A DNA stretch of 64,000 bases, taken from contig MBPM02000117.1 in the NCBI GenBank assembly GCA_001695595.3, positions 1-64,000 of the forward strand, written 5' to 3'. The DNA is from Plasmopara viticola. Its lineage: Eukaryota > Oomycota > Peronosporomycetes > Peronosporales > Peronosporaceae. The position numbers and the translations under genes are program-made. Positions 13,200 to 22,880 of this stretch are shown here, piece after piece; the stretch's first letter is position 1; every line of letters starts with the position of its first letter. The notes under the pieces were generated by a model. The model had not been told where the DNA came from, did not search any database, and was given only the letters and a program-made list of their open reading frames with translations.

Positions 13200-14505
13200 G
13201 CGTAGTCGAATCATTTCTCACAATTTTTGCCAGTACAACTCCACCACAAGCTGGAAATGTCGTTCGAGTTACTAAAAAAAGTTTATGCTGCGCTCACACG
13301 TGGAGTTTAACGCTTGATGATCATCCGAGACAACAACGGAACTAGACATCATTAGATTGTCAAGACAAAAGATAAAAAAATCAAGGTGCACCTACCCAAT
13401 TTCACACTGAATATGTCTGATTCGTACAGGATGTTCATGTCTCGTCTTAAATTATTGATTATGAACGTGATGCAGGTACTCCCAGGCTCGCGTGCTTGAA
13501 AGAACATATAAATGCTACATATCTCATGTTGGATCATAATTGAGCCTATTGCTAGGGAGGTGAGTATCTTGTAAGGTTTTGTTTACTTCGGTTCCAGAAT
13601 TAAATTATCGAAGATTCAAGGACACGCGCGCGTTCGAACAGCATTTAAGCGATGACAATTGGTGCATGTAAATCCTTACTCGCATCGATAGATTGACCAA
13701 AAATATGTTCGTTGTTTGTGCAGACCAGAGCTTTGATCGTGTCTGAGAGAATATTGCCGTACATCCACCGTCTTCTTTGCCTGCTGTGATGAGAGCTACA
13801 GAGGGATAAACAAGAACTATTTCCACTCCGGTGTCTTTTGAAGTAGATTTATTTAACTCCGAACAACTAAAGTATCGCGTCGTCATATCAATGCCATGGA
13901 GCGCTGCAATATGCAAGAATCGCTTTTTCATCGAATATCAACGTTGATATTGCGGCACATTGAAATATCGCTACGATGAATGTAGAACACCAGTCTACAA
14001 GAAGCAAGCAGTCCGAGTAAACACGTGATATTTGGGTGGATGATAGCTCAATTTGGTCGCGAAATTCACAATGCCAAACAACATTTCCGCTATTTTGTAA
14101 CTTTGTCAAATATACCTTGAAAAAAATGAAAGGATCGCTGTATGCAATGTGATTGTGTGAAAGTCAAAAGGACTTTGTAGCATTTGGCACCTCGCCTATC
14201 CGGTCGGTCGGAAAGACTTCTACCACGTTGTTCCTATTGCTGATATGTGAATATTATAATAATTAGGACAATTTTGTTGGGGGAAGACAGTATCACTCGG
14301 AAGCGTCGCATTTGCGTGTATTGTCGAAACCATGCAGTAAGGTACGCATTAAGTCACTAAAGCGGACGACCAACTTGCTCTACGTACTAATGATAATATA
14401 AATAGTAGCCGTTTTACTATCTTGCGTTTAATCACTCTGCGTGTATGACTATCCACTGGAGGAGCTTGGCATTTTGTAAATATTTTACTTGGCGCACGTA
14501 GCCCA
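13200..14505. other. Gene-free interval upstream of the aspartate kinase gene
   Basis: No gene or repeat is recognised. The last few hundred bases upstream of 14506 presumably hold the aspartate kinase promoter, but no core element is clear enough to call. Confidence 0.35.
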
Positions 14506-16314
14506 ATGCTACCGGACTTATCGTCTCGATGGGTGGTACTCAAGTTCGGAGGTACCAGTGTATCCACCGCCGCGCGCTGGCGTTGTATCTGTGCCCAGAT
14601 CCGCGCGCACTTGGCGTCGCCATCGTCTCCGCGCGTGTGGGTGACTATCTCGGCGCTGTCCCAAGTGACCAACAAGCTTACGCGAGCAGTAGCACTCGCC
14701 AGTGAACGGGGCAGTAGCCACACGGAGCTGGCGACTACCATTGCATTACAGCACTTTTCGCTCGCCTACGACGTGGGTCTCTTTCCGGCGCTTGAGGGTG
14801 TCGAATGCAGTGGAAAGCTGCACGAGCGGTGGCAGCAAGTGTGGCTGGACAGCGTCCTGAGCCGCGGCGAAGATGGATCCTCGTTTTCCAAGTCGCCCCT
14901 CGACCCTTTGCTCCCAAAAGCGTTGCATCCGCTACTCAACGAGCTCAAGAACCTCGTTCGCGTGCTCGAAGGCATTAAACTCACCGAAGAAGCGTCGCCT
15001 GGCATCCAAGCACGTGTCTTGGCGTTCGGAGAGCTCTTGTCGACTCACTTGGGGCAATGCATTATGGTCCACTACGGCCTTACGGACGTCGAGCGAGTGG
15101 ACGCTCGCCAGTTACTGATTAGCGACAGTGCGCGGGCCAAGTCGGACGAGGACAAGTATCTCCAAGCAGAGGTGCAACCCCGCCTCGATCGAGAAGTGGC
15201 CGAGCTCGCGGCAAACGGCAAGCGCGTGGTACTCACCCAAGGCTTTATTGCCAGCACAAGTACAGGGGCAACATGTGTGCTTGGACGTGGAGGCAGCGAT
15301 ACGTCGGGGTCGCTCTTTGCTGCTTTAGTAGGCGCGCTCAAGTACGAGATCTGGACTGACGTGCACGGCATGTTCACCACGGATCCTCGGTACGTGCCTG
15401 ACGCACGGTTGATCAAGAACCTAGACTACCGTGAAGCCCAAGAGTTGGCCGCAATGGGGGCCAAGATCTTACATCCACGCTGCATCATCCCCGTGCAGTG
15501 GGGAAAAGTGCCGTTGGAAATCCGCAACACGAACGATCCCGACGGGGAAAAGACGGTCATTCATCCTGCTACCGACGCGGACACGGCCCAGCACGGCAGT
15601 CCCAAGATTCTTGCAGTCGTCAAGCGACAGAACATGACGACGTTGAGTATCACTGCTTTCGACATGTGTGGGACGTCGGGTTTCTTGGCCAAAGTCTTTG
15701 CTCCATTTGAAGCTTGTGGAATTTCCGTCGATCTGATTGCAACGTCGCAATTCTCCGTGACAGTCACGCTCGATCACATTCCCGGTGGGGTCCAGGGTGC
15801 GCCATTTAAGCAGCTGCTTGAAGCCTTGAACGAACACTCGAAGGTGCGTGTCTTTGAAGACTGCTCGGTCGTTTCCATCGTTGGCCGAAGACTGCGAAAA
15901 GCGTTGGCCGAGCTCGGGTGTGTTTTCAGCGTGCTGGAGAAGTACGACGTGCTGCTGCTTAGCGAATCCGCTGAAGATCTGAACTTGTCGTTTGTGCTGC
16001 AGCAGCAAGAAGCCGACGAGGTCGTTGCTCGCATGCATAGCTTCTTCTTTCCTAGAGACAATCACGTATCACCGACGGCAACAAAGGTTGCGGCTGCAGA
16101 TGCTTCACTTTCGAGAGCTCTTCCTCCTCGATCCCCTCACTTAGCTACTGCTGCCAGCGACGCAAGAGCTGGAGAAGTCTCGGCTGCTCCTGCACCACTC
16201 GTCGCTGCTTTGCAACAGTCAGCAATCCGCCGATCGCCTTCGCGCGACTTGTTATTTGGCCCTACGTGGCAATCTTGCTCAATGGGGCGCAGACGTAGAC
16301 CAAGTTGGCAGTGA
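14506..16314 (+). CDS. Aspartate kinase (aspartokinase)
   Basis: Aspartokinase phosphorylates L-aspartate, the first step towards lysine, threonine and methionine. The 602-codon intronless frame shows the N-terminal KFGGTSV (residues 13-19), a long helical insert at about 95-165, FGELLS (174-179), LTQGFIAS (243-250), the glycine-rich GRGGSDTSG (260-268) and WTDVHGMFTTDPR (283-295). Two regulatory ACT-like domains lie at about 365-435 and 450-512, implying allosteric feedback control as in the family. The last 90 residues are low-complexity and Ala/Ser/Pro-rich, ending in DLLFGPTWQS and a basic tail. The start at 14506 is chosen because it lies just ahead of the kinase motif. Codon composition is GC-richer than the flanks. 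It ends 94 bp from the convergent Cys-rich gene. Confidence 0.93.
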   Translation: MLPDLSSRWVVLKFGGTSVSTAARWRCICAQIRAHLASPSSPRVWVTISALSQVTNKLTRAVALASERGSSHTELATTIALQHFSLAYDVGLFPALEGVECSGKLHERWQQVWLDSVLSRGEDGSSFSKSPLDPLLPKALHPLLNELKNLVRVLEGIKLTEEASPGIQARVLAFGELLSTHLGQCIMVHYGLTDVERVDARQLLISDSARAKSDEDKYLQAEVQPRLDREVAELAANGKRVVLTQGFIASTSTGATCVLGRGGSDTSGSLFAALVGALKYEIWTDVHGMFTTDPRYVPDARLIKNLDYREAQELAAMGAKILHPRCIIPVQWGKVPLEIRNTNDPDGEKTVIHPATDADTAQHGSPKILAVVKRQNMTTLSITAFDMCGTSGFLAKVFAPFEACGISVDLIATSQFSVTVTLDHIPGGVQGAPFKQLLEALNEHSKVRVFEDCSVVSIVGRRLRKALAELGCVFSVLEKYDVLLLSESAEDLNLSFVLQQQEADEVVARMHSFFFPRDNHVSPTATKVAAADASLSRALPPRSPHLATAASDARAGEVSAAPAPLVAALQQSAIRRSPSRDLLFGPTWQSCSMGRRRRPSWQ

Positions 16315-16408
16315 GCACAATACATTGCTTATGGATAGAAGCCGTCGATTGCTCGTAGAAACCATTTATGAAACAATAGAAAACATTCATTTCAAAGTCA
16401 AGATCCAA

Positions 16409-16912
16409 TCACTCGTCGCTGTCACTTTCGTCGTAATTCTCGTCCTCTTCAATGTCCAAAGGCTGCATTCGAACTGGGCCACAATCATCACCACGTATCA
16501 ATTCGTTGCAAGCCGCTTGCTCTGTTTTCTTGGTCTTTGCTGATGCCGCGATTGCGGTGCTCGTCTTCCTCGTGGTTTGACGTCGTGCTTTCTTCGTAGT
16601 CGATCTACACAAACCCTGTCAATCACTGGAACGTAGACTTGCCCCAACCAAACGACGTACTTCTTTTCTGCGGACTTAATTGTCCGTTTCTTGCCTCTGC
16701 GAGCAAATTGCAGATATTTCGCATCATTCTCGTCAATAACCGCCACCTTTTCGTGCAGGAAAGTGAGGTCGTCACTTGCCAGTACACTCTTCTTCCTACA
16801 TTGACACCTTACGCAGTTAATACAAACAATGCCGTCTGCAACGGTGCACTCACACTTCAATTGGGGTCAAGCCTACTCCTTCCACTGCCTGCTGTTGCAT
16901 TTTAGTCGCCAT
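16409..16912 (-). CDS. Small Cys-rich basic/acidic-tailed protein, frame broken twice
   Basis: I do not recognise the family. From an ATG at 16912 (MATKMQQQAVEGVGLTPIEV) the frame stops near 16857. One missing base there leads straight into CECTVADGIVCINCVRCQC, a six-Cys cluster that could bind zinc, followed by a lysine-rich middle with KYVVWLGQVYVPVIDRV. A second missing base near 16612 joins this to a Lys/Arg/Thr-rich stretch (TTKKARRQTTRKTS) and a strongly acidic end (DIEEDENYDESDSDE) stopping at 16409. The joined product would be about 168 residues. The basic-then-acidic tail suggests a nuclear or nucleolar protein; that is inference. An upstream exon ending at a GTGAGT near 17045 cannot be excluded. 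It is convergent with aspartate kinase. Confidence 0.6.
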
Positions 16913-17166
16913 GTCCTTTACGAAAACCTGCACGACGAAAGCTACGACCACGATTTGAATTACCGTAAATCAGTACTTGGAGCCATCGTCAAGAAGAAGC
17001 TCCTTTTGGTGACTTACAGCAAGCGAGCGCGGCGTTGTCACTCACTTGCCCCATGTCCTTCTGCTCCTTCAGTAGTCGCTTCACGCGGCTCTATGACATA
17101 CGTTTAGATTCGAAGGTTACGCTATATACAGCACGGTCACCTTGAGCCGATCGCGCTGCTTCATGG

Positions 17167-18196
17167 ATGCTATTGATTAGAAAGTGGTACCCAGACCAAC
17201 AGTGTACCCCTCCGTACCCCTTTGCACAAAAGTTGATACACATGTATCCACGCTCGTGGCGCCAGCAACTTCGCGTGCTGCACTGTCGCGTCCCAACACC
17301 ACGCCACGTATGCCCCTTGGCCTCCTCTCACTATCGCTCTTCGACTTCGTCGAGCTCCAATGCAGAGGCTGAATTCGCCTTGGGCGTCCAATGTCTAGTG
17401 GGCAAAGCCAGAGGCGCGAACAAAGTTGGGAGCGTTACGGGGGTACACGGCGCTGTCTTGCACTGGACAAACGCAGCAGAGATGGGACACGTGCGCGCAC
17501 AAGGTGCATTAGGAAATTTGTACCTCAAGGGGTACGCTGGCATGCCGCGTAACGTCAAGCTGGCCACGCAGTTGCTGCAGAAGGCCGCCAATGCCGGTCA
17601 CGACGGCAGTTGCCACGAGATTGGCAAGCTTTACTTCCACGGCAGTATTAACGTCCCGCGTGACGTGGAGAAAGCGCTGCATTACTGGAAACTGGCAGCG
17701 GCAAGTGGCCATATGGCGGCGAGTTACGACTGGGGTACATGTACGCACAGGGGTTACACGTCACGCAGGACAATGACAAGGCGGTGAAGCTCTACCGGCA
17801 GGCAGCGAGCAAAGACATGCCCGAGGCCAATTGGGCGCTGGGGACAGCATATCTAAAGGGCCACGGCGTGGAGCCAAGTGCTGAGCAGGCAGTGAGGCAT
17901 TTCCGTCGCGCGGCCGAAGCTGGCAACGCGCTCGCGCAATTCGATCTAGGTGCTATCTGCTTGGTCGTGGTATTGCGCAGGACCGCTCCAAGGCCGCACA
18001 CTATTTCTTCTTGGCTGCCGAGAATGGCGTACCCCGCGCGCAATTGTGCTTGGCTCAATTGTTTGAAACTGGCCAAGGACTTCAAGCCGACTATAAGAAG
18101 GCGGTACACTACTTTCAGTTGGCGGCAAAGGGTGGGGTACACGAGGCGAAACAGGCACTTGATCGTCTTGGCGAATCTCACGTAGTACCTGAGTAA
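17167..18196 (+). CDS. Sel1-like repeat protein, probably mitochondrial, frame broken twice
   Basis: Sel1-like repeats are TPR-related helical hairpins that act as protein-protein adaptors. At least six repeats are readable: ALGNLYLKG, IGKLYFHG, LGYMYAQG, LGTAYLKGHG, LG-LLGRG and LAQLFETGQG, each followed by A-x-x-x-A-x-x-A-A type helices. The N-terminus from the ATG at 17242 (MYPRSWRQQLRV) is Arg/Ser-rich and free of acidic residues, like a mitochondrial presequence; an upstream in-frame ATG lies at 17167. The frame slips near 17733, where one missing C would restore the repeat DLGYMYAQG, and near 17962, where one missing base would restore the next repeat. Because the repeat pattern continues perfectly in each new frame, the breaks are recent or technical. 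The frame ends at 18196. Confidence 0.8.
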
Positions 18197-18615
18197 ACAC
18201 TTAGCATACAGCCACCAAGAACGGATCGTAAGGCACATTGACACGTCGCTAAGGTGAGCGTTAAGTTGCAATGACAAATAGCAGTTGGATTGACACATTG
18301 ACGGAGCAAGGGTAAGCTGTTGCATAAGCTTGTGTCTTGGACTGGCCTTTGCCTCTCGCACAGATCTGCTCGGATGAAAGCAGTCATACGCAACGATTGG
18401 CATCAGGCTGTGGGTTGAGCGGCGATGCGAACGCTGCACGGGGTGGTGGATCAATCTTTTATCGAGAGGCTAGCATACGTGGTCAAAAGCACAAACACAA
18501 GTCAGAAAACGTGCCGACGAAAGCAGCAAAGATAGCCGCAAAGATACACGCACGGAGACATAGCCACGCCCCGACGGTTGTGCTGCTATGAGCCCGTGGC
18601 TTGTGGCTTACGCTT
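18197..18615. other. Intergenic interval between convergent Sel1 and RAE1 genes
   Basis: About 420 bp between two stop codons. I see no additional gene or repeat; it presumably holds the two 3' untranslated regions. Confidence 0.5.
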
Positions 18616-19969
18616 CTAGAACGAATTCCGCGATCCAGTACCTGGCTTTTTCTTCTGTTTGATCTCCGCTTCCGCCACGCTGTGGAGTCGAATGACGCTC
18701 GGCTGACTTTGATTGTACTTTTCGACGCCCATAGACCAGTCGTACGACAATGTATAGGCGAAAATGTCCCCACGCGCGTTGAATTTGCCCGTCGTGATCG
18801 ACTGGTTGCTGATAGTACATGACAACGCATCTGTAAGCGATCAAGCACTGCAATGCTCTGTACCAGGCACTTTATTAGCTGAGCTGTACCATTTGTTGAA
18901 CGTTTTCAGCTTCTGACGAGCGTCTTTGTCCCAAAAGCAGAACGTGCCGTCTCCTCCTGTCGTGGCAAATGTTCCAAACGGGTGGAACGCAATGCTGCTG
19001 ACCGGATAGATATCAGAGCCATCCCGATGGCACTTGAACGCAAAGTCGTTTCTGTCATCACGCATCAAAGCATTCCACACAGCAACGTGATTCGATCGTA
19101 GTTAAAAAGCATTGCAACACTCCAGGCACCTTTTGTCCTTGTCTTCGACGTGCTGAATCGCGCAACGCCCTTCGACCGACCCAATGGCAAAGCCCGAAGC
19201 GTCCGGAAAGCACGCAATTGTCCGCGTTTGAAATTTGAGGTTTGACTGGATCGACTTGTAGATTTGCGATGGTTTCCGGATGTCAAACACGTGCACCTGT
19301 CGGTCGGCTGTGGCCACAACTAGCAGCGGATGCTTCGCGTCCATGGCATAGCAGCGCTCCGACAGCTGCACAGAAGCCATGGGCGTCGGCGAGCGCGTGT
19401 CCCAATACTTGAGGGTTTTGTCCCAACTACCCGTAGCCACACAATTGGCCTCCTGAATGGAAGCGATGCTCCGGATCGGTGCATCGTGCTGTCATTGTCC
19501 AACATTAGTCTCAAAGTCATTACCACAGCTACTGAAAGCAACATGTATTCACCGCAGCAATCTGCTGACCCTGAGCAGGTCCGTTCAGTACCCACATCTT
19601 GGCCGTCTTGTCACACGAGCCTGAAAACACCGTGCTGCCATCCTAACGCAAACGATAAAGACACAATAAGTGCATGAAGCGCTAATAAAGGCCAAAAAGT
19701 TATTGTAGTCCCGCACGCACTCCACTGAAATCCGTACAAAGCACAGGGCCGTCGTGTGCAATCTGTGCCTTGGCGACGGCGTTGAGCTGCATGCCTTGCT
19801 GCTGCACCTCCCAGCAACGCACATAGTTGTCCCAACTTCCAGACACGAGCACGTTACTCGTAGGGCTCCACGACAAGTCTTGGATACCGTCGTTCAATGT
19901 CTCACCGATGGTGTAGTCATTGTTCGGGTTGAGGTATCCCCCGGCCTGCGCGGGCTGACCGAACGACAT
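18616..19969 (-). CDS. RAE1: RAE1/Gle2 mRNA export factor (WD40), five exons
   Basis: RAE1 is a seven-bladed WD40 propeller that docks on nucleoporin Nup98 at the nuclear pore and supports mRNA export and spindle function. Exons on the minus strand: 19969-19721, 19642-19553, 19488-19130, 19051-18890 and 18808-18616; all introns are GT-AG and 64-81 nt. They join in frame to 350 residues, close to the usual size. Diagnostic stretches are [19 protein letters not shown] near the N-terminus, [55 protein letters not shown] and [20 protein letters not shown] near the C-terminus. The start is the first ATG, ahead of a short Gly/Asn-rich lead. It is transcribed away from a CENP-B-type gene 129 bp distant. 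Confidence 0.93.
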
Positions 19970-20098
19970 GGCTGAGTGGGTAGGAAGGACTCCGTTTGAG
20001 AAATTTCACACATTCACTTTAAAACATCTTGGCTTCACTATAGTAACGAGGACTGTGTCGTATATTTTTATCAATTTCATGTGCTTTTTAATAAAAAC
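19970..20098. promoter_or_regulatory. Shared divergent promoter region of RAE1 and CENP-B-type gene
   Basis: Only 129 bp separate the two start codons, so both promoters must lie here unless they extend into neighbouring genes. The half next to 20098 is AT-rich (TATATTTTTATC, then TTTTTAATAAAAAC immediately before the ATG). No certain initiator or flanking-promoter element is called. Confidence 0.5.
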
Positions 20099-21052
20099 AT
20101 GGCGGCAGATAAGCGTCGGGGCACGCGAACGCACTTGACGCTGCAGCAGAAAGCCAAGCTTTGGTCGTTTCTCGTGGATCACCCTGAACTCTCGCAGTCT
20201 GATGTGGCTGACTGGGTAAGTAAGCACTTCCACGTGCGTCTAGGGCGCACGACGCTTTACCGCATTCAGCACGCACCCGAAGGCGCTTTTGCAAAGGGCA
20301 CTCTCAGTCATAAAAAGCAGCGGCGAGTCAAGTTTCCGCTGTTTGAGAAGCGCCTTCTAACCGCGTACGAGGAAAGATGTTTACAGAACGATCACGTGAC
20401 GGACGATGTGCTATTGCGCCACGCAGCCGAGTGTCGCGCTGCCTGTGGCATAAGCGAGTCCGAGCTCAAGCTCTCGAATGGATGGCTCTACCGCTTTAAG
20501 ATTAGACACCAGCTCACAGCCATTTCGATGCAAGCAGGACGACTGGATGATGGCAAAATTCAAGAGGACACAACGTCGTTGCTACCAGCTGTGCACGTAC
20601 CCGCTGTATTGCCAGTGCTACCAGTTCTACACGCTCTCTCGGGTGACGAGGGTACAGGAGCAATGCTATTGTCAGCTCGAGCTCTAACAACATTGCAAGC
20701 CCCAGGATTCTTCAACTGGGAGCCTGTAAGCGAAGTGCAACGGGACAAAGCTGCAATGGTCACAGACGGGATATTGTTGCTGCAGCAGGGAGTGTACCAA
20801 CTGAGCGTGGACGTGAAACACAGCGTATCGGCGATTGAAGCGCCAGTTTTTAAGGTTTCTTGTAATGACCGCGTCGTGGGACACTCTGTCTTTACTACAA
20901 TGATCCAAAACGACGTCGCGTCTAGTATCTGTGTAGACTTGAAACTGTTCATTCACTCCCACGAAGTGCTAAGAGTAGAGTATCTCGCGTCAGGATACGC
21001 GTTCGCGGACAGCACGCTCGTGCTGCGGTGTGAAAGTCCGAATTGTCACTAA
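20099..21052 (+). CDS. CENP-B-type helix-turn-helix protein with C-terminal beta-sandwich-like domain
   Basis: The 317-residue product has two tandem helix-turn-helix modules like CENP-B and Tc5/pogo transposases. The first, at about 12-58, contains LTLQQKAKLWSFLVDHPELS and RTTLYRIQ. The CENP-B-type second, at 76-138, starts at KFPLFEKRLLTAYEER and ends in LSNGWLYRFKIRH. No DDE nuclease domain follows. Instead residues 205-312 are beta-rich, with LLLQQGVYQLSVDVKHSV and HEVLRVEYLASGYAFADSTLVLR; the GVYQLSV strand recalls C1q/TNF-type jelly rolls, which is inference. ATG 20099 is used because the upstream extension is non-ATG. The gene looks domesticated: a DNA-binding part from a transposase joined to a new domain. 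Its paralogue is convergent, 22 bp away. Confidence 0.8.
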   Translation: MAADKRRGTRTHLTLQQKAKLWSFLVDHPELSQSDVADWVSKHFHVRLGRTTLYRIQHAPEGAFAKGTLSHKKQRRVKFPLFEKRLLTAYEERCLQNDHVTDDVLLRHAAECRAACGISESELKLSNGWLYRFKIRHQLTAISMQAGRLDDGKIQEDTTSLLPAVHVPAVLPVLPVLHALSGDEGTGAMLLSARALTTLQAPGFFNWEPVSEVQRDKAAMVTDGILLLQQGVYQLSVDVKHSVSAIEAPVFKVSCNDRVVGHSVFTTMIQNDVASSICVDLKLFIHSHEVLRVEYLASGYAFADSTLVLRCESPNCH

Positions 21053-21074
21053 AACGTTAATATTTGTCCTAAAC

Positions 21075-22217
21075 CTAAACTTTTGAGACTGCAATCGAGG
21101 CATCTTCACTTATACATCGCAAAACCAGCCTGCTGTCGCGATACACTACCCCCGGTGCGTGGTACTCGACCCGAATCGCTGCTTGGGCTGACAACGTGCA
21201 TTCTACTTGCAGTAAACTGAAAGTGCGGCCACCTTCGCTTCGGACTGAGTACACGCACTGACCAAGCAAGTCGCTTCCATCCCACACCTTGAAAATGACT
21301 GGAAAGAAACGGAGCGGCGACGATGTGTGGTGTAGCTCTACACTAAGGTGGTAAGTAGCGTCGCGTAGGATAGACACTGCATCGTGGTCCACTGAAAAGA
21401 ACGTCCTGTGTGCCATTCCGCTGTGCCAGGTCCACGGAATGACATTACCCGCCGTTACTGACTCGGCGGCAACCGCTGCAACATATGTGAGTGGCTGAAT
21501 CCCGGCAGCCTGGTGACTCATTGTTGCAATGCCAGACGTGTCTTCTGGCACGTTGGCGCAAGAAGTAGTCAGGTTTTGGGGACTGGCATTCAACGTATCT
21601 GCTTGGTCCGCTACTTCAAGCGTGTCGACGTTGCCATCCTTTGCAGGTAACATGGGTGCATTGGCTTGTTGTCTCCGCAAAGGGGCTTTTACTTTCCGCT
21701 TTGGCTGCACTGCGGCGACCTGCGTGGCTTCCAATACGCCTGTTGCATCATACGTAGCCACTCTTGTGCCCGGCTTCATAGTCACTAACGAAGGAGCACG
21801 CAGCGCGTGTCTCTCTTTAAAGCGATACAGCCATCCATTGCTCAGCTTGAGCTCCGTCTCCAAGATGCCGTGACGCGCTCGCAAGTCCGCGGCCGCTCGC
21901 AATAGCTCGTCATCCGACATCGTTGTCCCGCTGCTTTCATAGAGCTGCTGGTTTTGCTCATAGAACGCAACGATATCCTTCTCTAGCGCTGGAAACTTGA
22001 CTCGTCTGCCCTTCTTATGCTTTCCATTGCCCGCAAAGTCCTCGATTCGGGCGTGGTAAATGCGGTAGAGCGTAGCGCGGCCAAGAGACACACCAAAGCG
22101 CTCGCGCACCCATTCTACGAGTGCTGAGAATGGCAGGTGTGGGTGATCGTTCCAAAAATGCTTGAGCTGCAGCTTTTGCGAGTTTGTTAGGTACGTTCGC
22201 GTCGGCGCAGGCAGCAT
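21075..22217 (-). CDS. Paralogous CENP-B-type helix-turn-helix protein with C-terminal beta-sandwich-like domain
   Basis: The 380-residue intact frame starts at ATG 22217. It shares with its neighbour the first HTH (YLTNSQKLQLKHFWNDHPHL, then LGRATLYRIYHA) and the CENP-B-type HTH (KFPALEKDIVAFYEQ through ELKLSNGWLYRFKERH at about 74-136). It also shares the C-terminal beta-rich domain (about 262-370: ILRDATYHLSVELHH, FFPVIFKVWDGSDLLGQCVY, IRVEYHAPGVVYRDSRLVLR). A basic linker (QPKRKVKAPLRRQQ, about 171-184) and a Thr/Ala-rich stretch make it about 60 residues longer. No transposase catalytic domain is present. A nuclear DNA-binding role is likely by family; partner and target are unknown. The tail-to-tail arrangement suggests overlapping 3' transcripts. 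Confidence 0.8.
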   Translation of the reverse strand: MLPAPTRTYLTNSQKLQLKHFWNDHPHLPFSALVEWVRERFGVSLGRATLYRIYHARIEDFAGNGKHKKGRRVKFPALEKDIVAFYEQNQQLYESSGTTMSDDELLRAAADLRARHGILETELKLSNGWLYRFKERHALRAPSLVTMKPGTRVATYDATGVLEATQVAAVQPKRKVKAPLRRQQANAPMLPAKDGNVDTLEVADQADTLNASPQNLTTSCANVPEDTSGIATMSHQAAGIQPLTYVAAVAAESVTAGNVIPWTWHSGMAHRTFFSVDHDAVSILRDATYHLSVELHHTSSPLRFFPVIFKVWDGSDLLGQCVYSVRSEGGRTFSLLQVECTLSAQAAIRVEYHAPGVVYRDSRLVLRCISEDASIAVSKV

Positions 22218-22364
22218 GGGACTAAATCGAGTCTACATAGAGATTGCAAATTGAGGAAATTTGCATAACCCGATGATTATTTAATTAATTGTTGTTTTAC
22301 GAGCAAAGGGTATCATCGATTTAGAACGATCTTTATACTGCAATTCCAATCGCCGGAACGGAAA

Positions 22365-22880
22365 GAGTCGCCCTCTACGTTTTGAAATTCGCGTTTTCGG
22401 AGATACGCTAGGCGGAAAATTGCTCCATGTGCATCCTCTTGTTGATTGCTGAAGTCGGTGAGAGTTTCACGAGGGTTGAGAAATCCAATTCTTTTATAAT
22501 AGGCGCGAGATCCGCTCGCAAGTCTTCTCTTGCTGCAAGTGTCTTTACTCAGGCTTCATGAACCTCTCGTTTTAACCGACTGATGCGCTCCTTGAGGAAA
22601 TCTACGTCGCTCATTTCCATCGCTTTTTGTTAAGATTTTTCAGAGATAACTGGGCTTATGTGTGCATTATTTATAATAGGGCGATTGCGTACAAGTTCAG
22701 AAGGAGACACTTTGAGTCTGGGGCGGGAGAATGAAATGCAACACTTAGATCAAATCACATCAATCTCTTTTACAATCTCATTAACTTCCTTTTTAAATAG
22801 TAATAAATTAGGGTGCGACGTCTGCTCGCGATGACAAAATGCGCACTTAAACTCTCGGATCGCGTCGGGTTTTAAAACTT
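22365..22880 (-). pseudogene. Dispersed coiled-coil element, permuted copy 2
   Basis: Three blocks match the element at 3.06-4.5 kb at the DNA level, on the same strand. 22365-22512 matches 4330-4480, 22513-22600 matches 3289-3360, and 22748-22870 matches 3468-3580. Read on the minus strand, an ATG at 22620 opens MEMSDVDFLKERISRLKREV. After one in-frame stop it continues LAAREDLRADLAPIIKELDF and KLSPTSAINKRMHMEQF. Just upstream, a Cys motif (CAFCHREQTSHPN) ends a previous reading frame. The block order (C-A-B) differs from copy 1 (A-B-C). Confidence 0.6.

Noticed and set aside
16256..16543. Alternative frame over the end of aspartate kinase (YLALRGNLAQWGADVDQVG)
   Set aside because: Considered as a frameshifted C-terminus or decarboxylase remnant; no family motif supports it over the intact kinase frame.
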